A DNA stretch of 64,000 bases, from positions 3,072,872 to 3,136,871 of the forward strand of contig RPFO01000406.1 in NCBI GenBank assembly GCA_009746045.1, given 5' to 3'. The notes under the pieces are model-generated. The model worked only from the letters and a program-made list of their open reading frames with translations, searched no databases and was not told the origin of the DNA. A program made the translations under genes and the position numbers. Within the stretch, counting starts at the first letter, position 1. The number at the start of each line of letters is the position of its first letter. The DNA is from Mesostigma viride (taxonomy: Eukaryota > Streptophyta > Mesostigmatophyceae > Mesostigmatales > Mesostigmataceae). Shown piece by piece: positions 47,430 through 57,606 of this stretch.

Positions 47430-47618
47430 ATGATCATTGTGTCCATCATCAAAGCATTATTGCTGTACTATCTCATTTGCGTCAACCTCTCCTTAGCATG
47501 GGAACACTTGTACATGGAACACACGCGCAAATCGTTTGACAAATTCCCTTGGAATAAGCGTATTCTCCTAGTGCTGTTGTTCTCCCCCGTAGTCCCGTTC
47601 GGGTTACTCGGCTTTTAG
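47430..47618 (+). CDS. Small membrane protein, tandem copy 1
   Basis: The product is 62 aa, with hydrophobic segments at residues 1-22 (MIIVSIIKALLLYYLICVNL) and 46-62 around a conserved HTRKSF. The ATG at 47430 overlaps the stop of a four-codon upstream ORF (ATG at 47420, ATGA overlap). A TATA sits just before that ORF. It is a paralogue of the next gene; the two lie 44 bp apart. Confidence 0.55.
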   Translation: MIIVSIIKALLLYYLICVNLSLAWEHLYMEHTRKSFDKFPWNKRILLVLLFSPVVPFGLLGF

Positions 47619-47661
47619 GCGCAACCCCGATTGACAAAATTATGTCCATTATGAAAAGACA

Positions 47662-47865
47662 ATGATCATTGTGTCCATCATCAAAGCATTATTGCTGTAC
47701 TATCTCGTATGCGTGAACATCGCCTTAGCACACGACCACTTGTACGCGGAACACACGCGCAAATCGTTTGAATTCGACACCTTATCACTGCGTCTTAAAC
47801 TAATGCTATTAATCCCCATCCTAATTCCGGGCATGGTCCTATTCGGAGGGCCTTGGAGGCGCTAA
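47662..47865 (+). CDS. Small membrane protein, tandem copy 2
   Basis: The product is 67 aa. The N-terminal half is almost the same as in copy 1, including the HTRKSF motif, while the C-terminal half has diverged. The same upstream four-codon ORF with ATGA overlap is present at 47651. It is the last gene of the virus-like block before Gypsy-2. Confidence 0.55.
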   Translation: MIIVSIIKALLLYYLVCVNIALAHDHLYAEHTRKSFEFDTLSLRLKLMLLIPILIPGMVLFGGPWRR

Positions 47866-47954
47866 CCCCCCACCCGCTGGGAGACCACGGGACTTAGCCG
47901 ATTTTCACAAGTCGCGCAACCCGGGAAAACGGGTCACTTTCGCGGAGCGTAGTA

Positions 47955-48829
47955 TGAATCTTCTCGGATGACAGACATCTGATCAACGTTGTACTACCCG
48001 GAAGGTTACAACTTCAAGAGAAACACCAAAGTAGAGATCCTCCGATACCAATGTAACGACTAAAAATGATCATCAGCATCATCCACAGTCCAATATGAAA
48101 GATCTTTTACCTGGGTTGCTTTCTTGAGTTGCAGAACTTCAAGTATCCGAGCAACGTTGAGATGGAAATTCCACAGCACGTGATTTAGGGAATCACAACC
48201 CCTTGTAGACACAAAGACAAGCTCGTGTATAGACGACCTCTGTGGAACTGAAGGACGTCTATAGCCAAGGGGCTCTTATGAATGGACAACAAAGACAAGC
48301 TTTATTATACCATGGTGAATCAAAACCAACGTAGCAACAATGGCGACCCCACGTCCTTGATATCGACGTGCTTGTCGAACTTGCTCCAACCTTAGCCTGA
48401 AGAGAACCAATCAGAACCATGGGATTTTATACAAGATCTTCGTATCCATCCTAGTCACACAGAACAGAACAACACCACACACAGCCTGGCAGAATCTTTC
48501 ATGAGATCCTAAATCTGTCGTAAGCACTGAAGTCCCAAAGGAGCATTTAAGACTCAATAGTACCAACTAACAAACTACAACCCCACGTGGATCAGGCCAC
48601 GACCAATGAGGGCTCCTATCAGTAGTATCAGCCAACAAACTACAACCCTACGTGGATCAGGCCACGACCAATGAGGGTTCCTATCAGTTGGTTGACAAAG
48701 TATCAGCTCCAAGTACCGTCGTCTTAGAAACCTCATAACTTTCTCAATACTGATCCAAAAGTCCTCAAATAAAAGCCAAACATTCACAAAACAAAGGATG
48801 TAACAACAAAGTCATTTTTGCTTGTTACA
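47955..48829 (-). repeat. 3' LTR of Gypsy-2
   Basis: It is 875 bp with plus-strand ends TGAATC and GTTACA, next to a minus-strand GAGGGGGAGAT tract. The inner TGTAAC at 48052 makes a perfect inverted hexamer with the GTTACA end, and it is where the Gypsy-1 LTR stops. The left edge therefore has two possible positions. Confidence 0.65.
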
Positions 48830-50299
48830 TATCTCCCCCTCAAAACTGGACCTCCCAGGTCCAATAGCCAACTCTTGAAGGCAGAGGAACATTGAACAGA
48901 AATCCACCATCTCTTGGGAAAAGCAGATGGGTTTTTACATCCCTGGAAACAGGGCCTCCTATCTCATAAACATCTAGTCACAGGTTTCTACAGCAGACAA
49001 GTCACTACCTTATCTACTATAAATCCAGATAAACACATCTCATAATACAAGGTCTTCCATTCAGCATCCTGGAACCTGGAACTCTGGACTGGAACATCAG
49101 AACTGGACTGGAGCCCCCCCCCCCATCATCCATCCTGGAATCCCCCCCTCACACCACAATCCAAAGCACCTTCCATGCTCTTCCCCCATCCTTCCCCATC
49201 CTCTTCCTGCTCAGCTCTGTTCTTCACAGGCTATACCAATCCCCATTCACACCATCCTTGCCCTTGGTCCCAAACAAGGGAAACTGCTCCACCATGTGAA
49301 CCAAGTCTGGCCAGTTCCTGCTGACCTGCAGCACCATGCACGTCTCTGCAGCCCCTGCTGCCATCTGGGCAACATAACGCAGGCATGTCCCTGGATAGGA
49401 GAGAAGCACCACAGACTGGCTCTCAGGGTCCATCACCCACGTAGAAGACGTCTTGTGCCTGCTCACCCATGACCTGTACGCCCACCAGAACTGGAGAAAG
49501 GTCTTGACCACTGACCACTGAGCACCTATCAAAGGCACCAACACCCTCAATGGGGTCATACGAACCTTGAGCTCCATGGAGTACTTGGGCAACCCTGGGC
49601 TGCAGAAAAGGTTGGATGTCTCCAAAGGGAAGCACCCCTTGACCGAGCTGGAAGAAGAAGGAGCCAAGTCAAAGTCTCCCTGCTGAACTGAAAACTCCAA
49701 CAACTCCATGTAGGAGGCCTCACCCATGCTCACTGGCTGGAACTGCATAAGGGCTCCTTTCAAAGCCTCAGGCAAGGTGGTCAACATATCCTGCCCCTCT
49801 GCAGGTCTCATGTCAATCTCAGGTCCTGGAGTCAAGGCAAACATCCTGTGCAACAGGTGGCCCACAAAAGGAGAGCCAATCTCGTACAGGCTGGTGTGCA
49901 ACTGAGACAAGACCTCCTCCACATAACCCTCAGGGCTCACTTCCCCCTCCTCCCTGTTCAGGGCAGCCACTGCCTTGGCCAGCGCCTCACAATGCTCACA
50001 AGGTCCCGTGCACTTCCTGTGATCCACATAGGCCACCACATTCTTGACAGGTACCACATGACGAGGAATCTGAATAATGGGAGTGCTGCTGGAGCTGAGA
50101 GCTATGTTAACACCACTCCCCATCTGGGGCTGGGACAAGGACAACCCCTGAAGAAGCTCCTGTAGCCTATCCTGCTTGGAGATCACTGAATGCAAGAGCT
50201 TGGTATCCATCTGCTGACCCCTCCTAAGGTCACGCCTGACAATAGTGTCAAACAGAGATTCCACATAACTCATGGGGCTGGGGTTCTCTGGATGCATAC

Positions 50300-50742
50300 A
50301 GTTAGCCTCTAGTCGTGGACATAGGCTAAGTACCAGATAGCAATGTGCTATCTGGGGTTTCGCACGTGTAGGCTCGGTCAGAAGTCCCGGCTATATGTGA
50401 TTCGGCAGGCTAGACTATTCGATAGCCGAGTCCTGGTGACGGACGCCAGTACCCAAGTAGGATTGGCGGTACGGCGTCGCCAGTACCCACTCGGGACTGA
50501 CATTGAGGTGTCGGACGTTGGACTAAGGTCCTGAGAGTCTAGCAGTGGCGTCGCGCCACTCAGGCTGCACCACAGAGCCCAACGGCCACTGTCGGCTGCT
50601 CCAGACGTGGCGGCCAGGCAGAGCGTTGCTTGTCGACAATGCTAAATGCCCTTGTGCACGTTGGGTGCGGGGCTTGTGATTTATTGTAATAAACACATGC
50701 GTTAGGCCATTGAGCATTGAGAGGTCCACTCGTTTATTAACT
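50300..50742 (+). repeat. Copia-2 5' LTR
   Basis: It is 443 bp, identical to 57164-57606, with AGTT...AACT ends. It contains AATAAA at 50690-50695, a likely polyadenylation signal. Confidence 0.9.
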
Positions 50743-50773
50743 TGAATTAAAGTCGTTTACCATAGACAAAATC

Positions 50774-53700
50774 ATGGGAGATCCTATTATGCCAGGCCTG
50801 AAATTCAAAAAGAAGCGGATAGATGATGCTGGCTGGCAGACGGTGCCAACAGTAGAGGAGAAGGCTGCGGCCAAGAAAATTAAAAAAGCAAGAAGGGCGC
50901 AGGCGGAGCAGGAACAGCTAGTGGCTAGGCAGCTAGCGACAGCGATGGCTCAGCAAAGCGTCAAGGCAGCCGCCCAAGAGCGGCAGCTGGCAGCCCTGCA
51001 AAAACAGGTAACCTCCTTGGCCGAACAGGCCGAAAAATCTGTTTTTTCTAGCCCAGCTAGCTCGCAAAAATCCGTAAGCAGTATGCGGTCCCCCAGCCCT
51101 CAGGCAAGCCCCGCTGACCTCCCCGCTAAGGCACCGTCCCAACCTCCTCAGGAGGAGGGCGGAATAGCCAAAAGCGGTGGAGAACAAGCGGGGGTGCCGA
51201 TCGTCCCCTCATCCGCTCAGAAAGCGGGGGGGTACGAGAGGAAGCTGAAGAGGGACGCATACATGTTCAAAATGCGGACCAAGAAGGTCCCAGGACCCGT
51301 CATCGGCAGCATTCAGCTGTCTGATGACGAGGTCACCCTCTCCCCAGGGGTTTCTGATGGGGAGATTGAGATGAATCCACTCAATCAGGCGGTCGAACAG
51401 GCCGCCGCCCAGTTTGTAGAGGCACGCCGTCTTGCACAGCAAGAGCGGGACCGCAAAAAGACAGCGGCCCGCAACATGACTGCTGAAAAGCAGCTGGCTG
51501 CCATGCAAGCTGGAGAGGTGCTCCATGAGCGCCTCTTCAATGAGCTGGTTGTTGCACAGGGGGACGAGGGGGTCACGCTAACAGCGGACCAACTCAATTC
51601 CCTCCTGTTGCAGCTGACCAAGCTGCAGGAGAAGATGCAGGCAACAGAAACGCCTGCACTCCCTGCACATACCCTCCCCACCCCTGGCACTGATTTGAGC
51701 CAAAGGGTGGTTGGAGGGGCCGTGTCACCAAGGGTGCTGCAGGGCAAGAGCCAGGGCACTGTCCCCAGCTCCCCCAGCAAACCCCCAAGTGACCCGGATG
51801 CCCAGGAGCTCCACCGCCGCAAGGTGGTGGAGAATAAACTCCTAGAGGCCATGATAGCCCGTGAGGGCGGCCTGGCAGCCCAAGCAGCAGCGCTGCAGCA
51901 GCTTGGCCAGGCCAAGGGTTTTCCTACCAGCAGTGGAGTAAGGCAAGGGGAACAAGACCCTGCGCCTGCAGCTGGAACACCACCAGCCACTGCACTAGCA
52001 CAGCAAGCTGGAACACAACCACCTTCTGCGGAGGCCCAGCAGACTGCACCCACACCAGGGCAGTCAGATAAGAGCAAGGCGGTGGCAAAAGGGACCCCAG
52101 TGGACCCAACCCCACCCACCCTTAAGGGGGACGTCCAAGAGCTGCTTGCCATACTCACGGCACAGCTCAAGACCATGGCCACCAACCCCATGGACGACCT
52201 GTCGCGCACCCAGCTGGATGGCCTCCTGGCCAGTATCTCCCAGCTGGAAAGGGGCAGGGCGAACATGGAGGAGGCTGATCTTCAACAAGCAGTCAAGACT
52301 TTCTTGGCTGAAAAGAAGGACCCGGTCAAAGGTACGTTTAACCCAAAACAAAAAGAATCTAAAATAGAAATCCCTGGCTTACCTGAGGGTTACACCCAGG
52401 AACAGGCCAAGGAATTTTTGTTTAGCCTGAACTACTGTTTTGAGTCTCTGAATGTCCAGAACTGGTTCAGTGCCTTGCGTGCATCCACCACCATCCATAG
52501 GTCAGCCCCAGCCATTAAAACCTTGGTCCAGATTTACCAAGAAAAGGCTGGGACACCTAACCTAGCAATTGCATTGTGGCCAGCCTTCATGGATGAGCTT
52601 AAGCACTTGCTGGTGGATAGGACACAGTTTGAATCCATCCGTGGTTTCAACTGGCTTAATGCTTACCAGGTCAACAAGCAAGACTATGCCACTGATTGCA
52701 AGAATTATAGGTTGGCTGTAGAAAAGGACCCTGATCTCAGGGGTCTGCCTGCTAGCTACCTGCTGTATTCATGGTTGTCAAATGCTAACCTGGACAAAGC
52801 TGTGTACGCCACTGTGGTTGCAGGTCTCAAACCTCTGTGGAACGATTTCCGGGCGGGGATGAACCATATCCAAGACTGCCTGACTCCCCTGGCTATAGGT
52901 GCTCCGTCTGCAACCCCAACCCCCAAGGTCCAACAGACCCAAGGGAAGGGGCAAGGAAAAAAGCGCCAGCTAGGGGGGCAGCAGGGCGGCCAGTCCAAGA
53001 AGGCCAAGGGCAACCAGCCCCAAGGCCAGCCGGGACAGCCTGCTCAGCTCAAGCCAAACCAGTGGAGGCGGCCCACCCCCCCCACACCTGCCCCACCCAC
53101 CCCTGCACCCACTGCTCAGCCCCCCCATGCAGGTCCCAAGAACAAGTGCACCCGGTGTGGCACCAAGGGACACCAGCGGGCGGACTGCAAGTGGAACCCC
53201 GCAGTAGGCGACGTGGACCTCTGCTTCGGTTGCAAGCACCCCCGCCATCTGCCCCCCGGCACGTGGTGCGACCGGCAGGACAAGGCTCCAAAAGGATGTA
53301 CGTCCTCACAGCACGCCTATGTGGATTTATATGATCTCATTATCATTGGGGATAAAGACAAGGGACTGCTAGATTTTGAGGCAGCTCAGAAAATCTCCTC
53401 CACGTATAATGTGATACTGCCCTACCTCAAAGCTCTTACCCCAGCTGCTGTTGACACAGTAGACTTAAGGGAACTAGCAACCCAGCTCCACATAGCCATG
53501 GGTCATGAGGTGGTGGCAGAAAAGATTGCCAGAAGAGCAGGAGGTTCACGACTCAGGAATGCTGTCAGGTTGGCTAGAAAACACTGCCAGCAATGTCAGT
53601 TCCATGGCCCAAAACCTCCCAAATGGCATGTCGCAACACCACCCACCCAAAGGGGAATAATTGTGGGTGATGTCGTGCATATCGATGGTGAACAATATCT

Positions 53701-54160
53701 GATCCTAAAAGACACATGGTCCAGATTCACTGTCATGGAACCCCTACCTGGAATGGCTAAAGAGCAACTGCGTGCAGCACTTGTGATAGCATTGCCCAGA
53801 TTCTACCCAGTTGACACTATACTGCTTGATCAACAGTTTAGCTGTCTGGCTGAGTGTGAAGGATGGGATGCTAATATTGAGATTGCTGGATTGCAAGATC
53901 ATGAAGGGCAGGGTGTCATTGAAAGAACCATCAGGTCAGTCAAAACTTTAGTGGCGAAATCCACTGACCTGAAAGCCACATCTGGAAGCTATGCTGACAG
54001 AGCACTGTGGTGCAGTGAAATCTGTGCTACACTTAACCTTAGACCTGTGTTGCATGCACCATGGGGGGAAATCCTTCCCATTGGCTTACAGGCAGGTGTG
54101 TACCCTCCAGAGGTATTAGCTCTGTATAACACAGTAAGGCTAAAGTGGCTGATAAGCTAG
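50774..54160 (+). CDS. Copia-2 Gag and integrase polyprotein
   Basis: The frame is 1128 codons from the ATG at 50774. Residues 20-110 are basic and coiled coil. A Gag core lies at about 520-720. Zinc knuckle C792-x2-C795-x4-H-x4-C is followed by a second Cys/His cluster. Then comes the integrase: H906-x4-H911 with KHCQQC, first Asp D971 (VHIDGEQ), second D1019 (LDQQFSC), Glu E1050 (GVIERT). No retropepsin motif lies between the knuckle and the integrase. The frame ends at TAG 54160 because of a shift near 54135. In Copia-1 the same spot is in frame, so this is probably a private 1-nt lesion rather than programmed. Confidence 0.85.
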   Translation: MGDPIMPGLKFKKKRIDDAGWQTVPTVEEKAAAKKIKKARRAQAEQEQLVARQLATAMAQQSVKAAAQERQLAALQKQVTSLAEQAEKSVFSSPASSQKSVSSMRSPSPQASPADLPAKAPSQPPQEEGGIAKSGGEQAGVPIVPSSAQKAGGYERKLKRDAYMFKMRTKKVPGPVIGSIQLSDDEVTLSPGVSDGEIEMNPLNQAVEQAAAQFVEARRLAQQERDRKKTAARNMTAEKQLAAMQAGEVLHERLFNELVVAQGDEGVTLTADQLNSLLLQLTKLQEKMQATETPALPAHTLPTPGTDLSQRVVGGAVSPRVLQGKSQGTVPSSPSKPPSDPDAQELHRRKVVENKLLEAMIAREGGLAAQAAALQQLGQAKGFPTSSGVRQGEQDPAPAAGTPPATALAQQAGTQPPSAEAQQTAPTPGQSDKSKAVAKGTPVDPTPPTLKGDVQELLAILTAQLKTMATNPMDDLSRTQLDGLLASISQLERGRANMEEADLQQAVKTFLAEKKDPVKGTFNPKQKESKIEIPGLPEGYTQEQAKEFLFSLNYCFESLNVQNWFSALRASTTIHRSAPAIKTLVQIYQEKAGTPNLAIALWPAFMDELKHLLVDRTQFESIRGFNWLNAYQVNKQDYATDCKNYRLAVEKDPDLRGLPASYLLYSWLSNANLDKAVYATVVAGLKPLWNDFRAGMNHIQDCLTPLAIGAPSATPTPKVQQTQGKGQGKKRQLGGQQGGQSKKAKGNQPQGQPGQPAQLKPNQWRRPTPPTPAPPTPAPTAQPPHAGPKNKCTRCGTKGHQRADCKWNPAVGDVDLCFGCKHPRHLPPGTWCDRQDKAPKGCTSSQHAYVDLYDLIIIGDKDKGLLDFEAAQKISSTYNVILPYLKALTPAAVDTVDLRELATQLHIAMGHEVVAEKIARRAGGSRLRNAVRLARKHCQQCQFHGPKPPKWHVATPPTQRGIIVGDVVHIDGEQYLILKDTWSRFTVMEPLPGMAKEQLRAALVIALPRFYPVDTILLDQQFSCLAECEGWDANIEIAGLQDHEGQGVIERTIRSVKTLVAKSTDLKATSGSYADRALWCSEICATLNLRPVLHAPWGEILPIGLQAGVYPPEVLALYNTVRLKWLIS

Positions 54161-56796
54161 CTGAAAAGGACATAACACACCCCAGAACAGTATTCCAACT
54201 GGGTGAACAAGTCCTATATTTCAAAGAAACCAAACATGGCAAGACAGGCATGTGGTATGGTCCGTGCACTGTTCTAAGAATGACCAAAAAAGGAAAAAAT
54301 ATGGATATTCGAAGTTTGGAAACAGGGAGAAAACACAGGGTGAGCAGTCATAGAGTTAAGAAGTATTTCCCTCCTTTGGCAGACGTGCCAGGGGAAGAGT
54401 CCTTGAACATGGATTCCCTCCTTAACTCTGGTGAGCAAGCAGAACCACCCAGCATTCCAACACCAGGAGCTGATGATGGCACTACCACACCCTCTGTCAT
54501 TCCTCCACCCCTCAGTGAGGTACGTGTCACCCCACAACCTGGTGTAAGTCCCTCTGGGCAGAGTTCAACCAGGCATGAGGTACCAGAGCAAAACAAAGGC
54601 AATCCAGCTGAGTTCAAATCCAAGCTAGAAAAAGCCCTGGCAGCTCTGCATAAGGCTCACAAGAGCAAGGCTAAACAAGCCTCAGGTTTGGCCAAGGTCT
54701 CTGCTGTGTGCTCCGATTATAGCCAGGAATCCTGCATCCTAGCTGTGGACACTCAGGCACAGGTCAGTGTGATCAGTGCACAAGCCATTCCTGGTCTGCA
54801 ACTTGCACCCTCACCATGGACACAGGTGCAAGATTTTTCAGGCAAAACAACCTTAGATGTGTTGGGTCAAGTAATGATCCCCATACTTGGCATCCAGACA
54901 CCTTTCCAGGTAGTGGAAGGGTACATGGGCAATGCTTTGTTGGGAGAACCCTTTATCTCTTACCCAGGTGTCACCATCACTGCTAGCCAGCTGCGTGTGA
55001 CTGGGGTAGGAGCCATTCCCTTGGATCACTACAAGATTCCATTGTCCCAACTGGTTCATGGATTAGATGCCTATATCAAGGCCATTAACATCAAATATGG
55101 GCCAGGTGAAATCCCTGACCTAGAGAAAAAGGTGCACAATCAAAGGCCACACCCGCAGTCCTTTGGGGTTGGAAAGTGGGACTTAGCCATGCACTCTCCT
55201 CACAACTATGATGCTCTAATCCAACAATGCAAAACACAAAAAGGGTTTCAAAAATGGATCCAAGCCATTAGGCACCAAGCCCGCGAAGAGTGGGTGCTGC
55301 CAAACCCTAAGCATCCTGACTATAAGCCACCTGTCACTCCTGTCTGGGAAATTCCAGAAGGTGCCAAAAAGTTGAGACTCAAGTTTGTGCTAAAACACAA
55401 GGCACAGCCAGTAGGCTCACCTATATATCATGCTAGGCCATGTGTGACAGAATTAAAAGGCATGTCAAAACTGTCCAAGGGTGAACTCTACACTCCTGGG
55501 CTGCAGCAAACATCCCTCAGGATACTGCTCTCTGTCTTCCTCCACCATCTCAATGCTGGCCAAGATTATGCCTGCAAAGCTACTGATATCAAAAGGGCTT
55601 TCCTTAGAGGGGACCCTGATAAAGCGCAAGATGTGTGGAAGGGTCAGGTCTATGTGGTTCCCACCCCTGCTGCATGGGCACATGATATTGATGAGCCATA
55701 TCTACTCCTAAATCTAGGGGTGGAAGGTTTGCAAAGTGCTCCCACTATCTTCAGAAAATCAGCAGAAGAGGTGTTCAAGAAACTTAATGCCACTTATGAT
55801 GATCTGGACCCTTGTCTCTTTGCTGTGCCCACACCCTCTGGCTTGCTCCTGTTTGTGTGGCATGGTGATGACCAACTGATTTGTGGACCAAGAGCTGAAG
55901 TTGACAAGTTCATTCAGCAGGTTCAGCAGTCATATGAGATTGGAAAGCAGACAGAGCTGGGGCCAGAACCCCTACAGTTCTGTGGCATAATGCTAGCACT
56001 GGAAGAGCAACAGGAACAGTGGGTGTGTACTCTATCCCCGCCTGCCCAGTACTTAGAAGAATGCCTAGAGCTGCTTGATATTCCGTGCATTCCTGCTCAC
56101 ATGTGTGCTACTGTCAAAGGAAAATTAGGGTGGCTGAGTGCTATCTGTGCACCTCATCTGGCAGTGGTCAGCAGGATTGATGACACAGTATTACAAACCA
56201 TGAAACCTAAGGATCTCCAGAAGCTACTAAAGGCTGGACCTTCCCTTGTCATTCATCCACTCAACCTCATGGAAGATATTCACATTAACTGTCTGATGGA
56301 CAGCTCCATGGAGAGTAGGGTAATAACAAAAATGGATGCCAGGGAGGCTGGGGTGTTCTTCCTTACCAACAAGGGAGACTATATGTCCATGGTGTCGTGG
56401 TACAGCAGATTGCATCGCAGAAAAGCTGTTGGCAGTAACTCTGCTGAGTGCCGTGCTGTGGTGTCTGCTGTGCAGCATGCTCGATCCCTTCAGCACATAC
56501 TAACCTGGTTGCAAACTCAGGCTGGCAGCAAGGCTGATGTGCATGCTCACTTACACACTGACAGTCAGTCAGTCATTAGTTTCCTTAACAAGAAATCTGT
56601 GACTGCTGCTGTGCATACTGATCTGGACTGGGTGATTTTGAAACAGGAAACAAGCTATTTTTCCAGCTGGCAGCATCTGCCAGACGAGGAGAACCTGGCT
56701 GACGCATTGACCAAGATTCCGTCATTAGCAGCAACCCAGTACCAGCTTCTGTGTGATGCAATGAATCCCTATCTGTCTAGTCAGACAAATGGATGA
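54145..56796 (+). CDS. Copia-2 protease-like, reverse transcriptase and RNase H polyprotein
   Basis: The open frame continues the integrase C-terminus (GMWYGPCTVLRM). At residues 202-205 is DTQA in a retropepsin-like context (LAVDTQAQVSVIS), and at 264-270 ALLGEPF, the equivalent of the usual ILG-x-x-F. The RT follows: D481 in TDIKRAFLRGD, D575-D576 in VWHGDDQL, where Copia elements normally have YVDD. RNase H has SAECRAV and TDSQSVISFL. It ends at TGA 56796. The marked ATG is not the natural start; translation would come from the Gag-integrase frame. Confidence 0.85.
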   Translation: MADKLAEKDITHPRTVFQLGEQVLYFKETKHGKTGMWYGPCTVLRMTKKGKNMDIRSLETGRKHRVSSHRVKKYFPPLADVPGEESLNMDSLLNSGEQAEPPSIPTPGADDGTTTPSVIPPPLSEVRVTPQPGVSPSGQSSTRHEVPEQNKGNPAEFKSKLEKALAALHKAHKSKAKQASGLAKVSAVCSDYSQESCILAVDTQAQVSVISAQAIPGLQLAPSPWTQVQDFSGKTTLDVLGQVMIPILGIQTPFQVVEGYMGNALLGEPFISYPGVTITASQLRVTGVGAIPLDHYKIPLSQLVHGLDAYIKAINIKYGPGEIPDLEKKVHNQRPHPQSFGVGKWDLAMHSPHNYDALIQQCKTQKGFQKWIQAIRHQAREEWVLPNPKHPDYKPPVTPVWEIPEGAKKLRLKFVLKHKAQPVGSPIYHARPCVTELKGMSKLSKGELYTPGLQQTSLRILLSVFLHHLNAGQDYACKATDIKRAFLRGDPDKAQDVWKGQVYVVPTPAAWAHDIDEPYLLLNLGVEGLQSAPTIFRKSAEEVFKKLNATYDDLDPCLFAVPTPSGLLLFVWHGDDQLICGPRAEVDKFIQQVQQSYEIGKQTELGPEPLQFCGIMLALEEQQEQWVCTLSPPAQYLEECLELLDIPCIPAHMCATVKGKLGWLSAICAPHLAVVSRIDDTVLQTMKPKDLQKLLKAGPSLVIHPLNLMEDIHINCLMDSSMESRVITKMDAREAGVFFLTNKGDYMSMVSWYSRLHRRKAVGSNSAECRAVVSAVQHARSLQHILTWLQTQAGSKADVHAHLHTDSQSVISFLNKKSVTAAVHTDLDWVILKQETSYFSSWQHLPDEENLADALTKIPSLAATQYQLLCDAMNPYLSSQTNG

Positions 56797-57163
56797 TGAA
56801 ATAGGGCACTCCAGACTAATGGTGCAGACTATGGTCTTTCCCAGCTGGTGGCAACTTGGCAACAAACATAATAATTTCTTGATGTGCCCCCTGGTTTTTC
56901 CATAGCCACTCATCACTCCACTGACTTGTACAAACAGGGGATCCTAGGTTCAGAAACCTCAAAGACACTGTCAGATTTAAAGGCAATGGGGTCTGTGGGC
57001 GCTTTAATTCACAACGTCCATTGTGGTCTGATATGAGTTTTCCTGTACCAATGTCTTATTCATGATATTGCCAAGTACCTGAAAAAAACAAAAAGGAATA
57101 AAAACTGGAGGTGCAGCACTGATGCCTTAAAAAAAAAAAAAAAAAAAAAAAGAATAAAACTGG
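56797..57163 (+). other. Copia-2 3' untranslated region and A-rich tract
   Basis: It is non-coding. AATAAAAACTGGAG at 57097-57110 is nearly repeated at 57153-57163 just before the LTR, with a run of about 23 A between them (57128-57151). One of the two A/G-rich stretches probably serves as the plus-strand primer. Confidence 0.6.
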
Positions 57164-57606
57164 AGTTAGCCTCTAGTCGTGGACATAGGCTAAGTACCAG
57201 ATAGCAATGTGCTATCTGGGGTTTCGCACGTGTAGGCTCGGTCAGAAGTCCCGGCTATATGTGATTCGGCAGGCTAGACTATTCGATAGCCGAGTCCTGG
57301 TGACGGACGCCAGTACCCAAGTAGGATTGGCGGTACGGCGTCGCCAGTACCCACTCGGGACTGACATTGAGGTGTCGGACGTTGGACTAAGGTCCTGAGA
57401 GTCTAGCAGTGGCGTCGCGCCACTCAGGCTGCACCACAGAGCCCAACGGCCACTGTCGGCTGCTCCAGACGTGGCGGCCAGGCAGAGCGTTGCTTGTCGA
57501 CAATGCTAAATGCCCTTGTGCACGTTGGGTGCGGGGCTTGTGATTTATTGTAATAAACACATGCGTTAGGCCATTGAGCATTGAGAGGTCCACTCGTTTA
57601 TTAACT
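57164..57606 (+). repeat. Copia-2 3' LTR
   Basis: It is identical to 50300-50742 and is followed by the target duplication CATAC. Confidence 0.9.

Larger units (their letters stand above)
50300..57606 (+). mobile_element. Copia-2: full-length Ty1/Copia-like element
   Basis: It is 7307 bp with identical 443-bp LTRs (50300-50742 and 57164-57606) and a 5-bp target duplication CATAC (50295-50299, 57607-57611), proven by the intact site at 16872-16876 in Gypsy-1. LTR ends are AGTTAGCC and ATTAACT. The domain order is Gag, integrase, protease-like, RT, RNase H. The identical LTRs mean a very recent insertion. The leader after the LTR (TGAATTAAAGTCG) does not look like a standard tRNA primer site. 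Confidence 0.92.

Noticed and set aside
47955-47991. Long target duplication of Gypsy-2
   Set aside because: Identity of at least 37 bp with the right end is better explained as LTR sequence, since duplications of LTR elements are 4-6 bp.
50343-50534. 63-codon frame repeated at 57207-57398
   Set aside because: Both lie within the identical Copia-2 LTRs and have no coding features.
57128-57151. Poly(A) tail of a retroposed transcript
   Set aside because: It lies inside Copia-2 just before the 3' LTR, where an A/G-rich primer tract is expected, and the element has exact LTRs and target duplication.
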